Shown here: positions 51,101-58,997 of the stretch, one piece after another
Position numbering within the stretch: position 1 is the stretch's first letter
How the letters are laid out: each line of letters opens with the position of its first letter
DNA from: Kibdelosporangium aridum
GTDB lineage: Bacteria > Actinomycetota > Actinomycetes > Mycobacteriales > Pseudonocardiaceae
Length of the DNA: 64,000 nt
Assembly: GCF_900176515.1 (NCBI RefSeq)
Contig: NZ_FWXV01000003.1
Coordinates: 558,001-622,000 of the forward strand
Direction: 5' to 3'
Notes under the pieces: model-generated
Database searches by the model: none
Told to the model about the DNA's origin: nothing
Seen by the model: only the letters and a program-made list of their open reading frames with translations
Made by a program: the position numbers and the translations under genes

Positions 51101-51954
51101 GGGCACGCCTCGCCACCGAAGATCAGCAGGCGGACCTCGTCGAGCGCCTCGACGGGCCACAACGCGGCGAGCGTCGGCACCGTCGACACGACGGTGATCT
51201 CGCGCTCCAACAGCCACGGGCCCAGGTCCATACCCGTACGCACGAGCGCGCGCGGCGCGGGAACGAGGCACGCGCCGTACCGCCATGCGAGCCACATCTC
51301 TTCACATGAGGCGTCGAACGCGACCGACAGACCTGCGAGGACACGGTCTTCCGGTCCGATCGGTTCTTCCTGCAAGAACAACCGGGCTTCGGCGTCGACG
51401 AACGCGGCGGCACTGCGGTGGCTTACGGCAACGCCCTTGGGTGTTCCAGTCGACCCGGAGGTGAAGATGATCCAGGCGTCGTCGTCGGGTCCGGGCCCGG
51501 TGCCGCAGCGCATGGGCGCACCGATCGGCCGGAACTCGCCCTGCGAGCCGATGACCGCGCAGACCTTGGCCTCGGCCCAGACCAGTTCAGCGCGCTCATC
51601 GGGGTCGTCCGCGTCGACCGGGACGTACGCGGCACCGGCCATGAGCACCGCGAGGATGGACAGGTACAGCTCTGCCGTGCCGGACTCGACGCGGATACCG
51701 ATACGGTCCCCCACGCCGATGCCTGCGGCCGCGAGGATGTCGCGCCGCGCCTCGACCTCGGCCATGAGCTGGCGGTACGTCAGGACGGCCGTGCCGTCGT
51801 CGAGAGCCGCCGCGTTGGGGTGCTGCCGGGCCGTCGCGGCCAGGATGTCGACGAGGGTGCGCGTGGGCGGCGTTACTCCACCCGAGTACAGGATTGAGGG
51901 GTTCTCAACCGTTCCGGAATCAAGCAGTAGCTGACTTTCGTCCAGGACGGTCAT
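48103..51954 (-). CDS. Pls-like membrane NRPS (poly-amino-acid synthetase family)
   Basis: 1283 residues from ATG 51954 with a GGAG site. Domain order: adenylation domain (about 30-500, 'FTSGSTGTPKG' at 164-174, A10 Lys489), thiolation domain with phosphopantetheine Ser539 in 'GGSSL', then a membrane part with about six helices around three tandem left-handed beta-helix (hexapeptide acyltransferase-like) domains near 700-840, 960-1060 and 1180-1280. No canonical condensation or thioesterase domain is present. This is the architecture of epsilon-poly-L-lysine synthetase. Pocket residues D214, A215, E218, S257, I278, G280, T302, V310, V311 and K489 resemble a lysine pocket. The product is unverified. 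Confidence 0.88.
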   Translation of the reverse strand: MTVLDESQLLLDSGTVENPSILYSGGVTPPTRTLVDILAATARQHPNAAALDDGTAVLTYRQLMAEVEARRDILAAAGIGVGDRIGIRVESGTAELYLSILAVLMAGAAYVPVDADDPDERAELVWAEAKVCAVIGSQGEFRPIGAPMRCGTGPGPDDDAWIIFTSGSTGTPKGVAVSHRSAAAFVDAEARLFLQEEPIGPEDRVLAGLSVAFDASCEEMWLAWRYGACLVPAPRALVRTGMDLGPWLLEREITVVSTVPTLAALWPVEALDEVRLLIFGGEACPPELAERLAVEGREVWNTYGPTEATVVACAAQLTGEGPVRIGLPLDGWDLAVVDQVGKPVPMGEIGELVIGGVGLARYLDPEKDAAKFAPLDSLGWDRAYRSGDLVKAEPEGLLFVGRADEQVKLGGRRIELGEVDAALQALPGVAGAAAAVRKTKAGNQLLVGYVVAEDFDEADALERLRTALPAALVPLLAVVDTLPTRTSGKVDRNALPWPLKTVTSELSGTAGWLAEQWTEILGIGVDNEDEDFFARGGSSLGAAQLVSLVRQQYPGLSVSDVYQHSKLGQMAKRLDELGVAETTSRTVEPTPRGFALAQTALMVPLLTVVGARWIVALAAINNVLAMLGFTWAPTISWWWVALGWVAFVSPLGRLGIAAGSARLLLRGLKPGKYKRGSGVHLRLWTAERIAALTGVSNLSGAPWITYYARALGAKIGRGADLHSLPPITGMLKLGKASAVEPEVDLSGYWMDGDRLHIGKIRIGAGATIGARSTLFPGARVGKRAEIAPGSAVMGAVRPGQRWAGAPAVKSGKPGRSWPSARAPRKLRWVIAYGITSLVMGMFPVLGAVPGLLVLSAFLDGGLSGVLTAVPLATLAAMGSFAALILVSVRLLGIGLRAGHHPVHSRIGWQAWATERLMDLSRILLFPMYASLFTPVWLRLLGAKVGRRVEASTVLAIPKMTTIRDGAFLADDTMVATYELAGGWIRIGEARVGKRAFLGNSGMTAPGRAVPNGGLVGVLSATPKRAKAGSSWLGMPPMKLRRTVAEGDSSRTFEPAKRLVVARALVEMCRVIPVMAGVALAVLVLAAFEGLVSQFGWAVATLLSGGVLLGAGLVACAVTTAAKWLLVGRFRAVEHPLWSSFVWRNELADTFVEVVAGPWLISSATGTPLLNGWLRTMGAKIGRGVYLDTYWLPEADLVSLGDGVSVNRGCVLQTHLFHDRIMSMSEVLMDDGSTLGPHGIILPGAKVGARTTVGPASLVMRGEGVPADTRWLGNPISAWPTVRS

Positions 51955-52156
51955 CGAACTCCTGTCGTCAAGTAGTAGGCCGACCGAGAAGCATAACGAA
52001 TCGGTGAACCAAAGGCCTGCGGATGTGGGCGCAATCTCGAGCGTGTCGAGAAGACGTCGGATCTTCCTCCTTTCGCATCTAGCCAGAACTCCCAGATGAC
52101 GGTGTGATAATGGTGGTTTTTGTTTGATTCTGTTGGACATTCAACGGTGAGGTCCG

Positions 52157-54148
52157 ATGACTCTGAAACGCGTGACCGTGGCAGCGGGCGTTGGCCTGCT
52201 GCTCGCCGCCTGCGTCGGCATCCCGCAGGCGTCCGCCGCCGTCACTCCGGGTGACGGACTCGCTCTGACGCCCCCGATGGGCTTCAACAACTGGAACTCG
52301 ACCCACTGCCGGGCAGAGTTCAACGAGGCGATGATCAAGGGCATCGCCGACATCTTCGTGTCCAAAGGCCTGAAGGACGCGGGCTACCAGTACGTCAACC
52401 TCGACGACTGCTGGGCCCTGCCGCAACGAGGCCCGGACGGCAACCTCGTCCCCGATCCCGTGCGATTCCCCAACGGGATCAAGCACGTCGCCGACTACGT
52501 GCACAGCAAGGGCCTGAAGTTCGGCATCTACACCAGCGCGGGCACCATGACGTGCAACGAGAACGGCTTCCCCGGATCACTGGGCTACGAGCAGCAGGAC
52601 GCCGACCTGTTCGCGTCCTACGGCGTGGACTACCTGAAGTACGACAACTGCAACAACCAAGGTGTCGACGCCAAGCAGCGCTACATCGCCATGCGCGACG
52701 CACTCGCCAAGACCGGCAGGAAGATCCTGTACTCGATCTGCGAGTGGGGCGAGAACAAGCCGTGGGAGTGGGCCGCGGATGTCGGGCACATGTGGCGCAC
52801 CACGTACGACATCAGCGACAGCTACAGCAGCATGCTGGGCATCGCCAAACAGAACTGGGCACTGGCCGAGCACGCCGGGCCTGGCCGGTGGAACGACCCG
52901 GACATGCTCGAAGTCGGCAACGGCGGCATGTCGGGCATCGAGTACCGGTCGCACTTCAGCCTCTGGGCGATCATGGCGGCTCCGCTTCTGATCGGCAGCG
53001 ACCTGCGCAAGGCGACCCCGGAGACGTTCGAGATCCTGAACAACCGCGAGGTCATCGCGGTCGACCAGGACCCGCTCGGCGTCCAGGGCAAGCCGATCAA
53101 GTCGGCGAACGGGCTGCACGTGTTCGTCAAGCCGTTGCGCAACGGCGACAAGGCGGTGTTGCTGTTCAACGAAGGCGAGCAGCAGAGCCGGATCTCGACG
53201 TCCGCCGCCGAGATCGGGCTGCCACGTGCGGCCGGGTACAAGGTGCGTGACCTGTGGGAACGGACTGACCGGCACACCGCGGGCGAGATTTCCGCGACCG
53301 TGCCGCCGCACGGCAGCGCGATGTTCCGGGTGAGCATGGACCCGCGCTGGGCCGCGTATCCGTCCTTTGTTGAGGCGTCCGTGGACACTGCGACCGTCTA
53401 CCCCGGCGCCCTTCCACTTGTTCGCCCTGGCCACGACACCACGGTGACCACGGCCGTGGCCAACAACGGCCGCCTGCCTGCCGTGCAGGTCGACGCCTCA
53501 TTGGCGGCACCGGCCGGGTGGAGTGTTCAGGCGGGTTCCCCGTCGTCTCGGCTCGTGCTGCGCACCGGGCAGTCACTGAGTACCAAGTGGACAGTGAAGG
53601 CACCGGCCTCGGCCAAGCCAGGGTCTTATTCGTTGCAGGTCAACGCCAAGTACCAACCTGGCGGGACTGCTTCGTACGCGTTGCAAGTCGTGGTGCCGCA
53701 ACCCGCGCCCCGCACCGGCTTCTTGTCCGACTTCCCATGGTTGCGTACCACGAACGGCTGGGGCCCGGTCGAGATCGACAAGAGCAACCACGAAGCGCAG
53801 GGTGGCGACGGGAACCCGATCACCATCCAGGGTGTGCGGTACGAGAAGGGCTTCGGTGCGCACTCGCCCGGCGTCATCGAGTACTACGTCGACGGGAAGT
53901 GCACGTCAGTGACCACGGATGTCGGCATGGACGACGAGCAGGACCCGAAAGGCTCGGCGAACTTCGAGATCTGGGCCGACGGCCGCAAGGTCACCGAGAG
54001 CGGCGTGCTGACCAACCTGATGCCCGCCAAGTCGCTGTCGGCGGACATCACGGGTGCGATCCTTGTCCGGTTGATCGCCGCCGACGGCGGTGACGGCAAC
54101 AGCAACGATCACGCCGACTGGGCGGATACTCGAATCACCTGTTCCTAA
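52157..54148 (+). CDS. Secreted GH27 alpha-galactosidase with NPCBM domain (copy 1)
   Basis: 663 residues with a signal peptide (cleavage near 'ASA-AVTP', residue 28). A GH27 catalytic barrel carries the nucleophile Asp163 in 'YLKYDNC' and the acid/base region 'RWNDPDM' (244-250). It is followed by a beta-sandwich and NEW3-like domain and a C-terminal NPCBM domain ('DNGWGPVEIDKS'-like region to 'DWADTRITC') for carbohydrate binding. It releases alpha-galactose (or a related alpha-linked sugar) from polysaccharides outside the cell. A near-identical copy follows. The ATG at 52157 has a GGTGAGG site. It is divergent from the Pls-like gene. Confidence 0.9.
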   Translation: MTLKRVTVAAGVGLLLAACVGIPQASAAVTPGDGLALTPPMGFNNWNSTHCRAEFNEAMIKGIADIFVSKGLKDAGYQYVNLDDCWALPQRGPDGNLVPDPVRFPNGIKHVADYVHSKGLKFGIYTSAGTMTCNENGFPGSLGYEQQDADLFASYGVDYLKYDNCNNQGVDAKQRYIAMRDALAKTGRKILYSICEWGENKPWEWAADVGHMWRTTYDISDSYSSMLGIAKQNWALAEHAGPGRWNDPDMLEVGNGGMSGIEYRSHFSLWAIMAAPLLIGSDLRKATPETFEILNNREVIAVDQDPLGVQGKPIKSANGLHVFVKPLRNGDKAVLLFNEGEQQSRISTSAAEIGLPRAAGYKVRDLWERTDRHTAGEISATVPPHGSAMFRVSMDPRWAAYPSFVEASVDTATVYPGALPLVRPGHDTTVTTAVANNGRLPAVQVDASLAAPAGWSVQAGSPSSRLVLRTGQSLSTKWTVKAPASAKPGSYSLQVNAKYQPGGTASYALQVVVPQPAPRTGFLSDFPWLRTTNGWGPVEIDKSNHEAQGGDGNPITIQGVRYEKGFGAHSPGVIEYYVDGKCTSVTTDVGMDDEQDPKGSANFEIWADGRKVTESGVLTNLMPAKSLSADITGAILVRLIAADGGDGNSNDHADWADTRITCS

Positions 54149-54154
54149 GACCCG

Positions 54155-54170
54155 ATGTAATCGATTACAT
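54155..54170. promoter_or_regulatory. Perfect 16-bp palindrome (LacI-family/cre-like operator)
   Basis: ATGTAATCGATTACAT is a perfect palindrome and fits the LacI-family consensus TGTAAnCGnTTACA. It sits between the two alpha-galactosidase genes, 49 bp before the second start. It suggests control of copy 2 by a sugar-responsive LacI-type repressor. Confidence 0.65.
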
Positions 54171-54219
54171 TCGGACCTCGCCGCCCGGATTGTCCTGGAC
54201 GTTCTACCGGTGAGGTCCG

Positions 54220-56202
54220 ATGTATATCCGAGTGCTCATCACCAGTCTCCTGGTCGCGGCCGGGGTCAGCGCCCCGGCCGCGTCCGCAGCCGTCACCCCG
54301 GGCGATGGGCTCGCCCTGACGCCGCCCATGGGCTTCAACAACTGGAACTCGACCCACTGCCGGGCCGACTTCAACGAGGCGATGGTCAAAGGCATCGCCG
54401 ACATCTTCGTGTCGAAAGGCCTGAAGGACGCCGGCTACCAGTACGTCAACCTCGACGACTGCTGGGCCCTGCCGCAACGTGGTCCCGACGGCAACCTCGT
54501 CCCCGACCCGGTCCGATTCCCCAACGGCATCAAGCACGTCGCCGACTACGTGCACGATCGAGGCCTGAAGTTCGGCATCTACACCAGCGCGGGCACCAAG
54601 ACCTGCAACTCGGCGGGCTTCCCCGGCGGCCTCGGCTTCGAGCAGCAGGACGCCAACCTGTTCGCGTCGTGGGGCGTGGACTACCTGAAGTACGACAACT
54701 GCAACAACCAAGGCGTCGACGCCCGGCTGCGCTACACGACCATGCGCGACGCCTTGCGCCGGACTGGCCGGCCGATCGTGTTCTCCATCTGCGAGTGGGG
54801 CCAGAACAAGCCGTGGGAATGGGCCGCCGACGTCGGCCACCTGTGGCGGACAACCGGCGACATCAGCGACAACTACAGCAGCATGCTGAACATCGCCAAG
54901 CGCAACTGGGAGCTGGCGGACTACGCGGGCCCGGGGCACTGGAACGACCCGGACATGCTCGAAGTCGGCAACGGCGGGATGACCGACACCGAGTACCGGT
55001 CGCACTTCGGGCTGTGGGCGATCATGGCCGCGCCCTTGCTGATCGGCGCCGACCTGCGCAAGGTCAGCCCGGCCACGTTCGACATCCTCGGCAACCGGGA
55101 AGTGATCGCGGTCGACCAGGATCCTCTTGGCGTCCAAGGAAAACTGACCAAGTCCGTCGGCGGCCTGCACGTACTGGTGAAGCCTTTGCGCAACGGCGAC
55201 AAAGCGGTCCTGCTGTTCAACGAAGGCGAAACGACCGGGCAGATCGCCACTTCGGCAGCGGAACTCGGCCTGCCCCGCGCGCCCGCGTACCGGTTGCGCG
55301 ACCTCTGGGCACACACCGATTCCCACACCGCTGGAACGATTTCCGCGACGCTGCCACCGCACGGCAGCGCGATGTTCCGCGTGAGCATGGATCGTTCATG
55401 GGCGCAGTACCCGCCCGCAGTCCACGCTGGCGCTTCCATCGAGACCGTGTATCCCGGCGCTTTGCCAATCGTCACACCAGGTACTACTACGACGGTCACG
55501 ACCAGCATCACCAACAACGGCCGTGCTCCGGCGTTGTTCGCCTCCTCGACGTTGAGTGCGCCCTCCGGATGGACGGTCCGCGCGGACTCACCGACCTCAG
55601 CGGTCGTCCTGCGGACGGACCAGTCTTTTACGACAAAGTGGACCGTTGGCGTGCCTGCCGGACTCGCGCCTGGCACGTATGTGTTGCAGGGACAGGCTTC
55701 GTACCGGCCAGACGTGACGCTTCCCTACACCCTCGAGGTCGTCGTTCCAGGAGCGCCACCTTCGGGGACGTCCTTTGCCAGTGACGTCAAGTGGTTGCGG
55801 GTGACCAATGGCTTCGGCCCGGTTGAACTCGACCGCAGCAACGGTGAACGCCGTGCCGGTGACGGCAACGTCATCACCATCAACGGGGTTCAGTACGCCA
55901 AGGGACTCGGCACACACGCCCCCGGTGTCGTCGAGTACTACGTGGCGGGTCGCTGTACCGCGGTGACTGCCGACGTCGGCCTCGACGACGAAAAGGGCAA
56001 CAACGGGACAGCCACGTTCGAAATCTGGGCCGACGGCCAGAAGGTCGCCGACAGTGGCGTGCTGACGAACCTGATGCCCGCCAAGCCTTTGCGTGCCGAC
56101 ATCACCGGCGCCACGCTGGTCCGGCTGATCAGCACGGACGCGGGCGACGGCAACAACAGCGACCACACCGACTGGGCCGACGCCAGGCTCATCTGCGGCT
56201 GA
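54220..56202 (+). CDS. Secreted GH27 alpha-galactosidase with NPCBM domain (copy 2)
   Basis: 660 residues, the same architecture as copy 1 with most residues identical in the catalytic domain, including 'YLKYDNC' and 'HWNDPDM'. It has a signal peptide ('LLVAAGVSAPAASA'). The immediate upstream leader (GGTGAGGTCCG before the ATG) is also shared with copy 1, indicating that the duplication included the ribosome-binding region. The beta-sandwich and NPCBM domains have diverged more than the barrel. A LacI-type palindrome precedes this copy only. Confidence 0.9.
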   Translation: MYIRVLITSLLVAAGVSAPAASAAVTPGDGLALTPPMGFNNWNSTHCRADFNEAMVKGIADIFVSKGLKDAGYQYVNLDDCWALPQRGPDGNLVPDPVRFPNGIKHVADYVHDRGLKFGIYTSAGTKTCNSAGFPGGLGFEQQDANLFASWGVDYLKYDNCNNQGVDARLRYTTMRDALRRTGRPIVFSICEWGQNKPWEWAADVGHLWRTTGDISDNYSSMLNIAKRNWELADYAGPGHWNDPDMLEVGNGGMTDTEYRSHFGLWAIMAAPLLIGADLRKVSPATFDILGNREVIAVDQDPLGVQGKLTKSVGGLHVLVKPLRNGDKAVLLFNEGETTGQIATSAAELGLPRAPAYRLRDLWAHTDSHTAGTISATLPPHGSAMFRVSMDRSWAQYPPAVHAGASIETVYPGALPIVTPGTTTTVTTSITNNGRAPALFASSTLSAPSGWTVRADSPTSAVVLRTDQSFTTKWTVGVPAGLAPGTYVLQGQASYRPDVTLPYTLEVVVPGAPPSGTSFASDVKWLRVTNGFGPVELDRSNGERRAGDGNVITINGVQYAKGLGTHAPGVVEYYVAGRCTAVTADVGLDDEKGNNGTATFEIWADGQKVADSGVLTNLMPAKPLRADITGATLVRLISTDAGDGNNSDHTDWADARLICG

Positions 56203-56215
56203 GCCTCAATCAACG

Positions 56216-56247
56216 AAAAGGGCAGGCCGCGTGGCCTGCCCCTTTCC
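56216..56247. terminator. Bidirectional hairpin terminator
   Basis: AAAGG-GCAGGCC, a GCGT loop, then GGCCTGCC-CCTTT, with one bulged base. It lies between the convergent copy-2 galactosidase and M14 carboxypeptidase genes. A/T-rich flanks on both sides of the stem suit termination in both directions. Confidence 0.75.
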
Positions 56248-56263
56248 TTGCTTCTCTAGTCCA

Positions 56264-58759
56264 TCACCGGCGGCGGTCCTTGGTGGCACGCGCCGAGTTG
56301 GTGCAGACCTCGCCCACATCCACAGTCTGACCGCGGTCGGCGAACACGTCAGCGATGCCGACGAGCCTGCCGATCCGGTTGGTGCAGGTGAGGGTGTAGG
56401 CCTCCTTGGTGCCGTAGGTCGGCGGGATCGGGGGGGCGAACTCGATCCGGCCGTTGCCCCAGTCATCCGGGTTGGCCGGGTCGACCTGGTCGTAGTTGAC
56501 CATCACCGCGGTGTAGTTGCCGGGCGGCGGGTCGAACAGGGTCGCCCGCTCCGACTTCGTACCGCCTGCCGCCGACGACGTGACCAGTTCACCGGCCGCG
56601 TTGTAGACGTACAGGTCCCAGTCGGTGTCCGTGGAAGCCCATTCCACGACCACGTCGAACCGGCCGTTGTCCACTTCGGGCAAGCCCTTGATGGTGAACG
56701 GCATGCTCTCGGCGACCGGGTTGCCCGGGTACTGCGTGTTCTCCGCGGGAACGCCAGCCGGGTTGGCCAACGGCAACGTCGCCTGCGGCGGCCCCTGCGG
56801 TTCACGGCCGTAGCGACCGGCCACGTACGGACGGGTCGACGGGTTGACCGACCACGCGAACCGGCCACCGGTCGACGAGTACGTCGAGTCGAGCGTGTCG
56901 GTGACGTAGATCGGCGGCTTGGTCGAGCCGTCCGGCTGCAGCACCGGCGAGGTCGGCGTCTGGAACGTCTTGTGCAGCTTGAGCTGGTAGCCGCGCGGCG
57001 CCGAACCGATCAGCGTCGCGTGCTGTGCCGGGTCGGCCGCACTGCCGAGCATGTCGAGGAACGCCGCCCGGTTGCCGCCCTTGCCCGCGCCTGCCGCCGG
57101 AGCCGTGCCGGTGTACTCGGCCACGACAGCGTTCTGGAACGGCGGGTGGAAGCCAGCGGTGTTGATCTCGAAGGTGTAGCCGAGGCCGCCGGTCGACCAG
57201 AACGACCAGTCTTCGGTCGTTCCGGTTGTGTCGTACAGGCCCCACGAAGGAATGCTGCGGTATCCGTTGCGGGACGCCATCTTGTCACCGAGTGCCTTGA
57301 GCACCGGCTCGTCCAACGGCGCGCGGGTGTCGGCGACGCCCGGCGGACGCAGGATCAGGTTGCCGTACGTGTGCAGCGTGATCAGGTTGGTGACCTGACG
57401 CTTGGACACGAGTTCACGGATGTTGCGGGTCTCCGGCTCGGAGAACGGCCCGGCGCCGCGGAACGTGTCGCTGTTCCAGTTCGGGCTGGCACCGTTGCCG
57501 CCCCAGAACGTGGCGTAGTTGCGGTTCGGGTCCGTGCCACGCTCCCGGCCGGCCGGGTTGGCCTTGCACACACCGGTACGGAACTGCGGCGGCGAGTCCG
57601 CGGCCTGGCAGTTCTTGCGCTTCATCTCGTAGTCGAACCGCGAGAAGTCGCCCTTGGGCTCGGCCTCACGCGAGATGGAGAAGCCGTCCGGGTTGACGAT
57701 CGGCACGACGATGTTGCGGGTCTTGCCGACCAGCGACTTGATCGCCGGGTCCTTCTGATAGCCGTTGACGAGCTCGTACGCCCACTCGATGGCGTGCTCG
57801 GAAGCCGGCCACTCGCGCGCGTGGTGCACACCCATGGTGAAGTTGACCGGCTTGCCGTCGGCAATGTTGGCCACGTCGGTGGCGATCTCCACGCCGAGCA
57901 CGTCCCGGCCCTCAACGGAGGGGTTGGGCAGGGTGAACGCCTTGACCAGCTTGGGGTTCTTGCGTGCCAGCTCCTTGAGTTCGAACTCGTACTCGTAGAG
58001 GTGCCGGTAGCTGGTGCGGCCGGACGGCAGGCCGGAAGCCTGGGTGGTCGCGGCGTACTCCCGGTCCCTGGCCGCGTCCTCGCGTGAGGTCTTCGACAGG
58101 TCGGGGTTGATCACGGTGGACCGCAATCCACTGTCCCGGAGGGTCTTGCGGTCGGCGTCGTCGGCCAGCACGACCTCGATGCCGGTCTCGTCACCCTTTT
58201 CGGTCACGTCGAGGCCCAGCGCGAGGAGCTTGCTCTTGTCTGTGCGCTCCGGCGTTTCCACGCGCACGACCTCCGCGCGCTGCGCCTGCTCGGCGACGCC
58301 GGTCGGAGTGCCTTGCGGGGTGAGCGCAAGGAAGTCGACGCCAACAGTGACAGTGCGGGCCGAGCCGGAGTACCGGCATGCCTGCACGATCAACTGCTGG
58401 TCCTTCTTGACGAAGCTCTCGGCGAGCTCACGGCTGCGCAACGCCGCCGAAGCGGCGACGACCTTCCCCGTCGCCTTGTCGAAAACGGCCAGGTCCCAGT
58501 CACCCTCGGCGCCGTCGCGGGGTGCGAGGCGTGCCTGGATCAGACCGTCGACGGTCGATGTCATTTCGCGTTGGTCGATGCCCGCCGCACGACGTGACTG
58601 CACGGACTCGTAGCACGCGCGGCCCGCCGATCCGTCGGCCCTCATGACGTTGTCGGCGGCAGTTGCGGACGGCACGGTGACCCCGAAGATCACCAGACCG
58701 GACGCCCCCAAAGCGATCGCCGTGCGTAACGCGACCGGCGATCTGCGTCTTGGCCCCAT
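56264..58759 (-). CDS. Secreted M14 zinc carboxypeptidase
   Basis: 831 residues with a signal peptide ('AIALGASGLVIFGVTVPSATA'). Zinc carboxypeptidase domain: 'MGVHHAREWPASEHAIEW' with the His-x-x-Glu zinc ligands, Arg in 'DPNRNY', third zinc His in 'ITLHTYGN', catalytic Glu in 'YTFEINT'. An N-terminal domain of about 230 residues and a C-terminal beta-rich region ('DTDWDLYVYNAAGELV', P-proprotein-like binding module) flank it. It probably trims peptides outside the cell. It does not belong to the steroid cluster. Confidence 0.88.
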   Translation of the reverse strand: MGPRRRSPVALRTAIALGASGLVIFGVTVPSATAADNVMRADGSAGRACYESVQSRRAAGIDQREMTSTVDGLIQARLAPRDGAEGDWDLAVFDKATGKVVAASAALRSRELAESFVKKDQQLIVQACRYSGSARTVTVGVDFLALTPQGTPTGVAEQAQRAEVVRVETPERTDKSKLLALGLDVTEKGDETGIEVVLADDADRKTLRDSGLRSTVINPDLSKTSREDAARDREYAATTQASGLPSGRTSYRHLYEYEFELKELARKNPKLVKAFTLPNPSVEGRDVLGVEIATDVANIADGKPVNFTMGVHHAREWPASEHAIEWAYELVNGYQKDPAIKSLVGKTRNIVVPIVNPDGFSISREAEPKGDFSRFDYEMKRKNCQAADSPPQFRTGVCKANPAGRERGTDPNRNYATFWGGNGASPNWNSDTFRGAGPFSEPETRNIRELVSKRQVTNLITLHTYGNLILRPPGVADTRAPLDEPVLKALGDKMASRNGYRSIPSWGLYDTTGTTEDWSFWSTGGLGYTFEINTAGFHPPFQNAVVAEYTGTAPAAGAGKGGNRAAFLDMLGSAADPAQHATLIGSAPRGYQLKLHKTFQTPTSPVLQPDGSTKPPIYVTDTLDSTYSSTGGRFAWSVNPSTRPYVAGRYGREPQGPPQATLPLANPAGVPAENTQYPGNPVAESMPFTIKGLPEVDNGRFDVVVEWASTDTDWDLYVYNAAGELVTSSAAGGTKSERATLFDPPPGNYTAVMVNYDQVDPANPDDWGNGRIEFAPPIPPTYGTKEAYTLTCTNRIGRLVGIADVFADRGQTVDVGEVCTNSARATKDRRR

Positions 58760-58997
58760 AGACTTCTGCCCTTCTCACCTCTCGACCAGCTAACCGACCG
58801 ACCCTAAGTCACGCGACAGTGTTGCTGCGGGGGCCAAAAGTAGGCACTACCGAAAGTGGCAGGACGTCACTACAGGTCGGTGGCCCGCACTCGGACGCAC
58901 GGCGGCGGCGCTAGAGTCCTTGGGCAAGGCGGTCACCTGCCGCCTGGCGATCCACGCCTGCCCGGTCGACGCGGGAGAACCTGGCAGGCGTGGACGA

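Noticed and set aside
49687..51309. 540-codon plus-strand ORF inside the Pls-like gene
   Set aside because: It is rich in Arg, Gln, Asp and His in the way typical of antisense frames; the minus-strand frame has complete A and T domain motifs.
54090..55784. 564-codon plus-strand and 405-codon minus-strand ORFs over alpha-galactosidase copy 2
   Set aside because: Both are out-of-frame shadows; the duplicated copy 1 shows the same shadows and the GH27 frame is conserved.
56231..58087. 618-codon plus-strand ORF opposite the M14 carboxypeptidase
   Set aside because: Antisense shadow of a gene with zinc ligands and signal peptide.
58760..58997. Possible small gene in the gap after the PH-like membrane gene
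   Set aside because: No frame with a ribosome site, family motif or coding-like third positions was found; the gap appears to hold only promoter DNA for the M14 gene.
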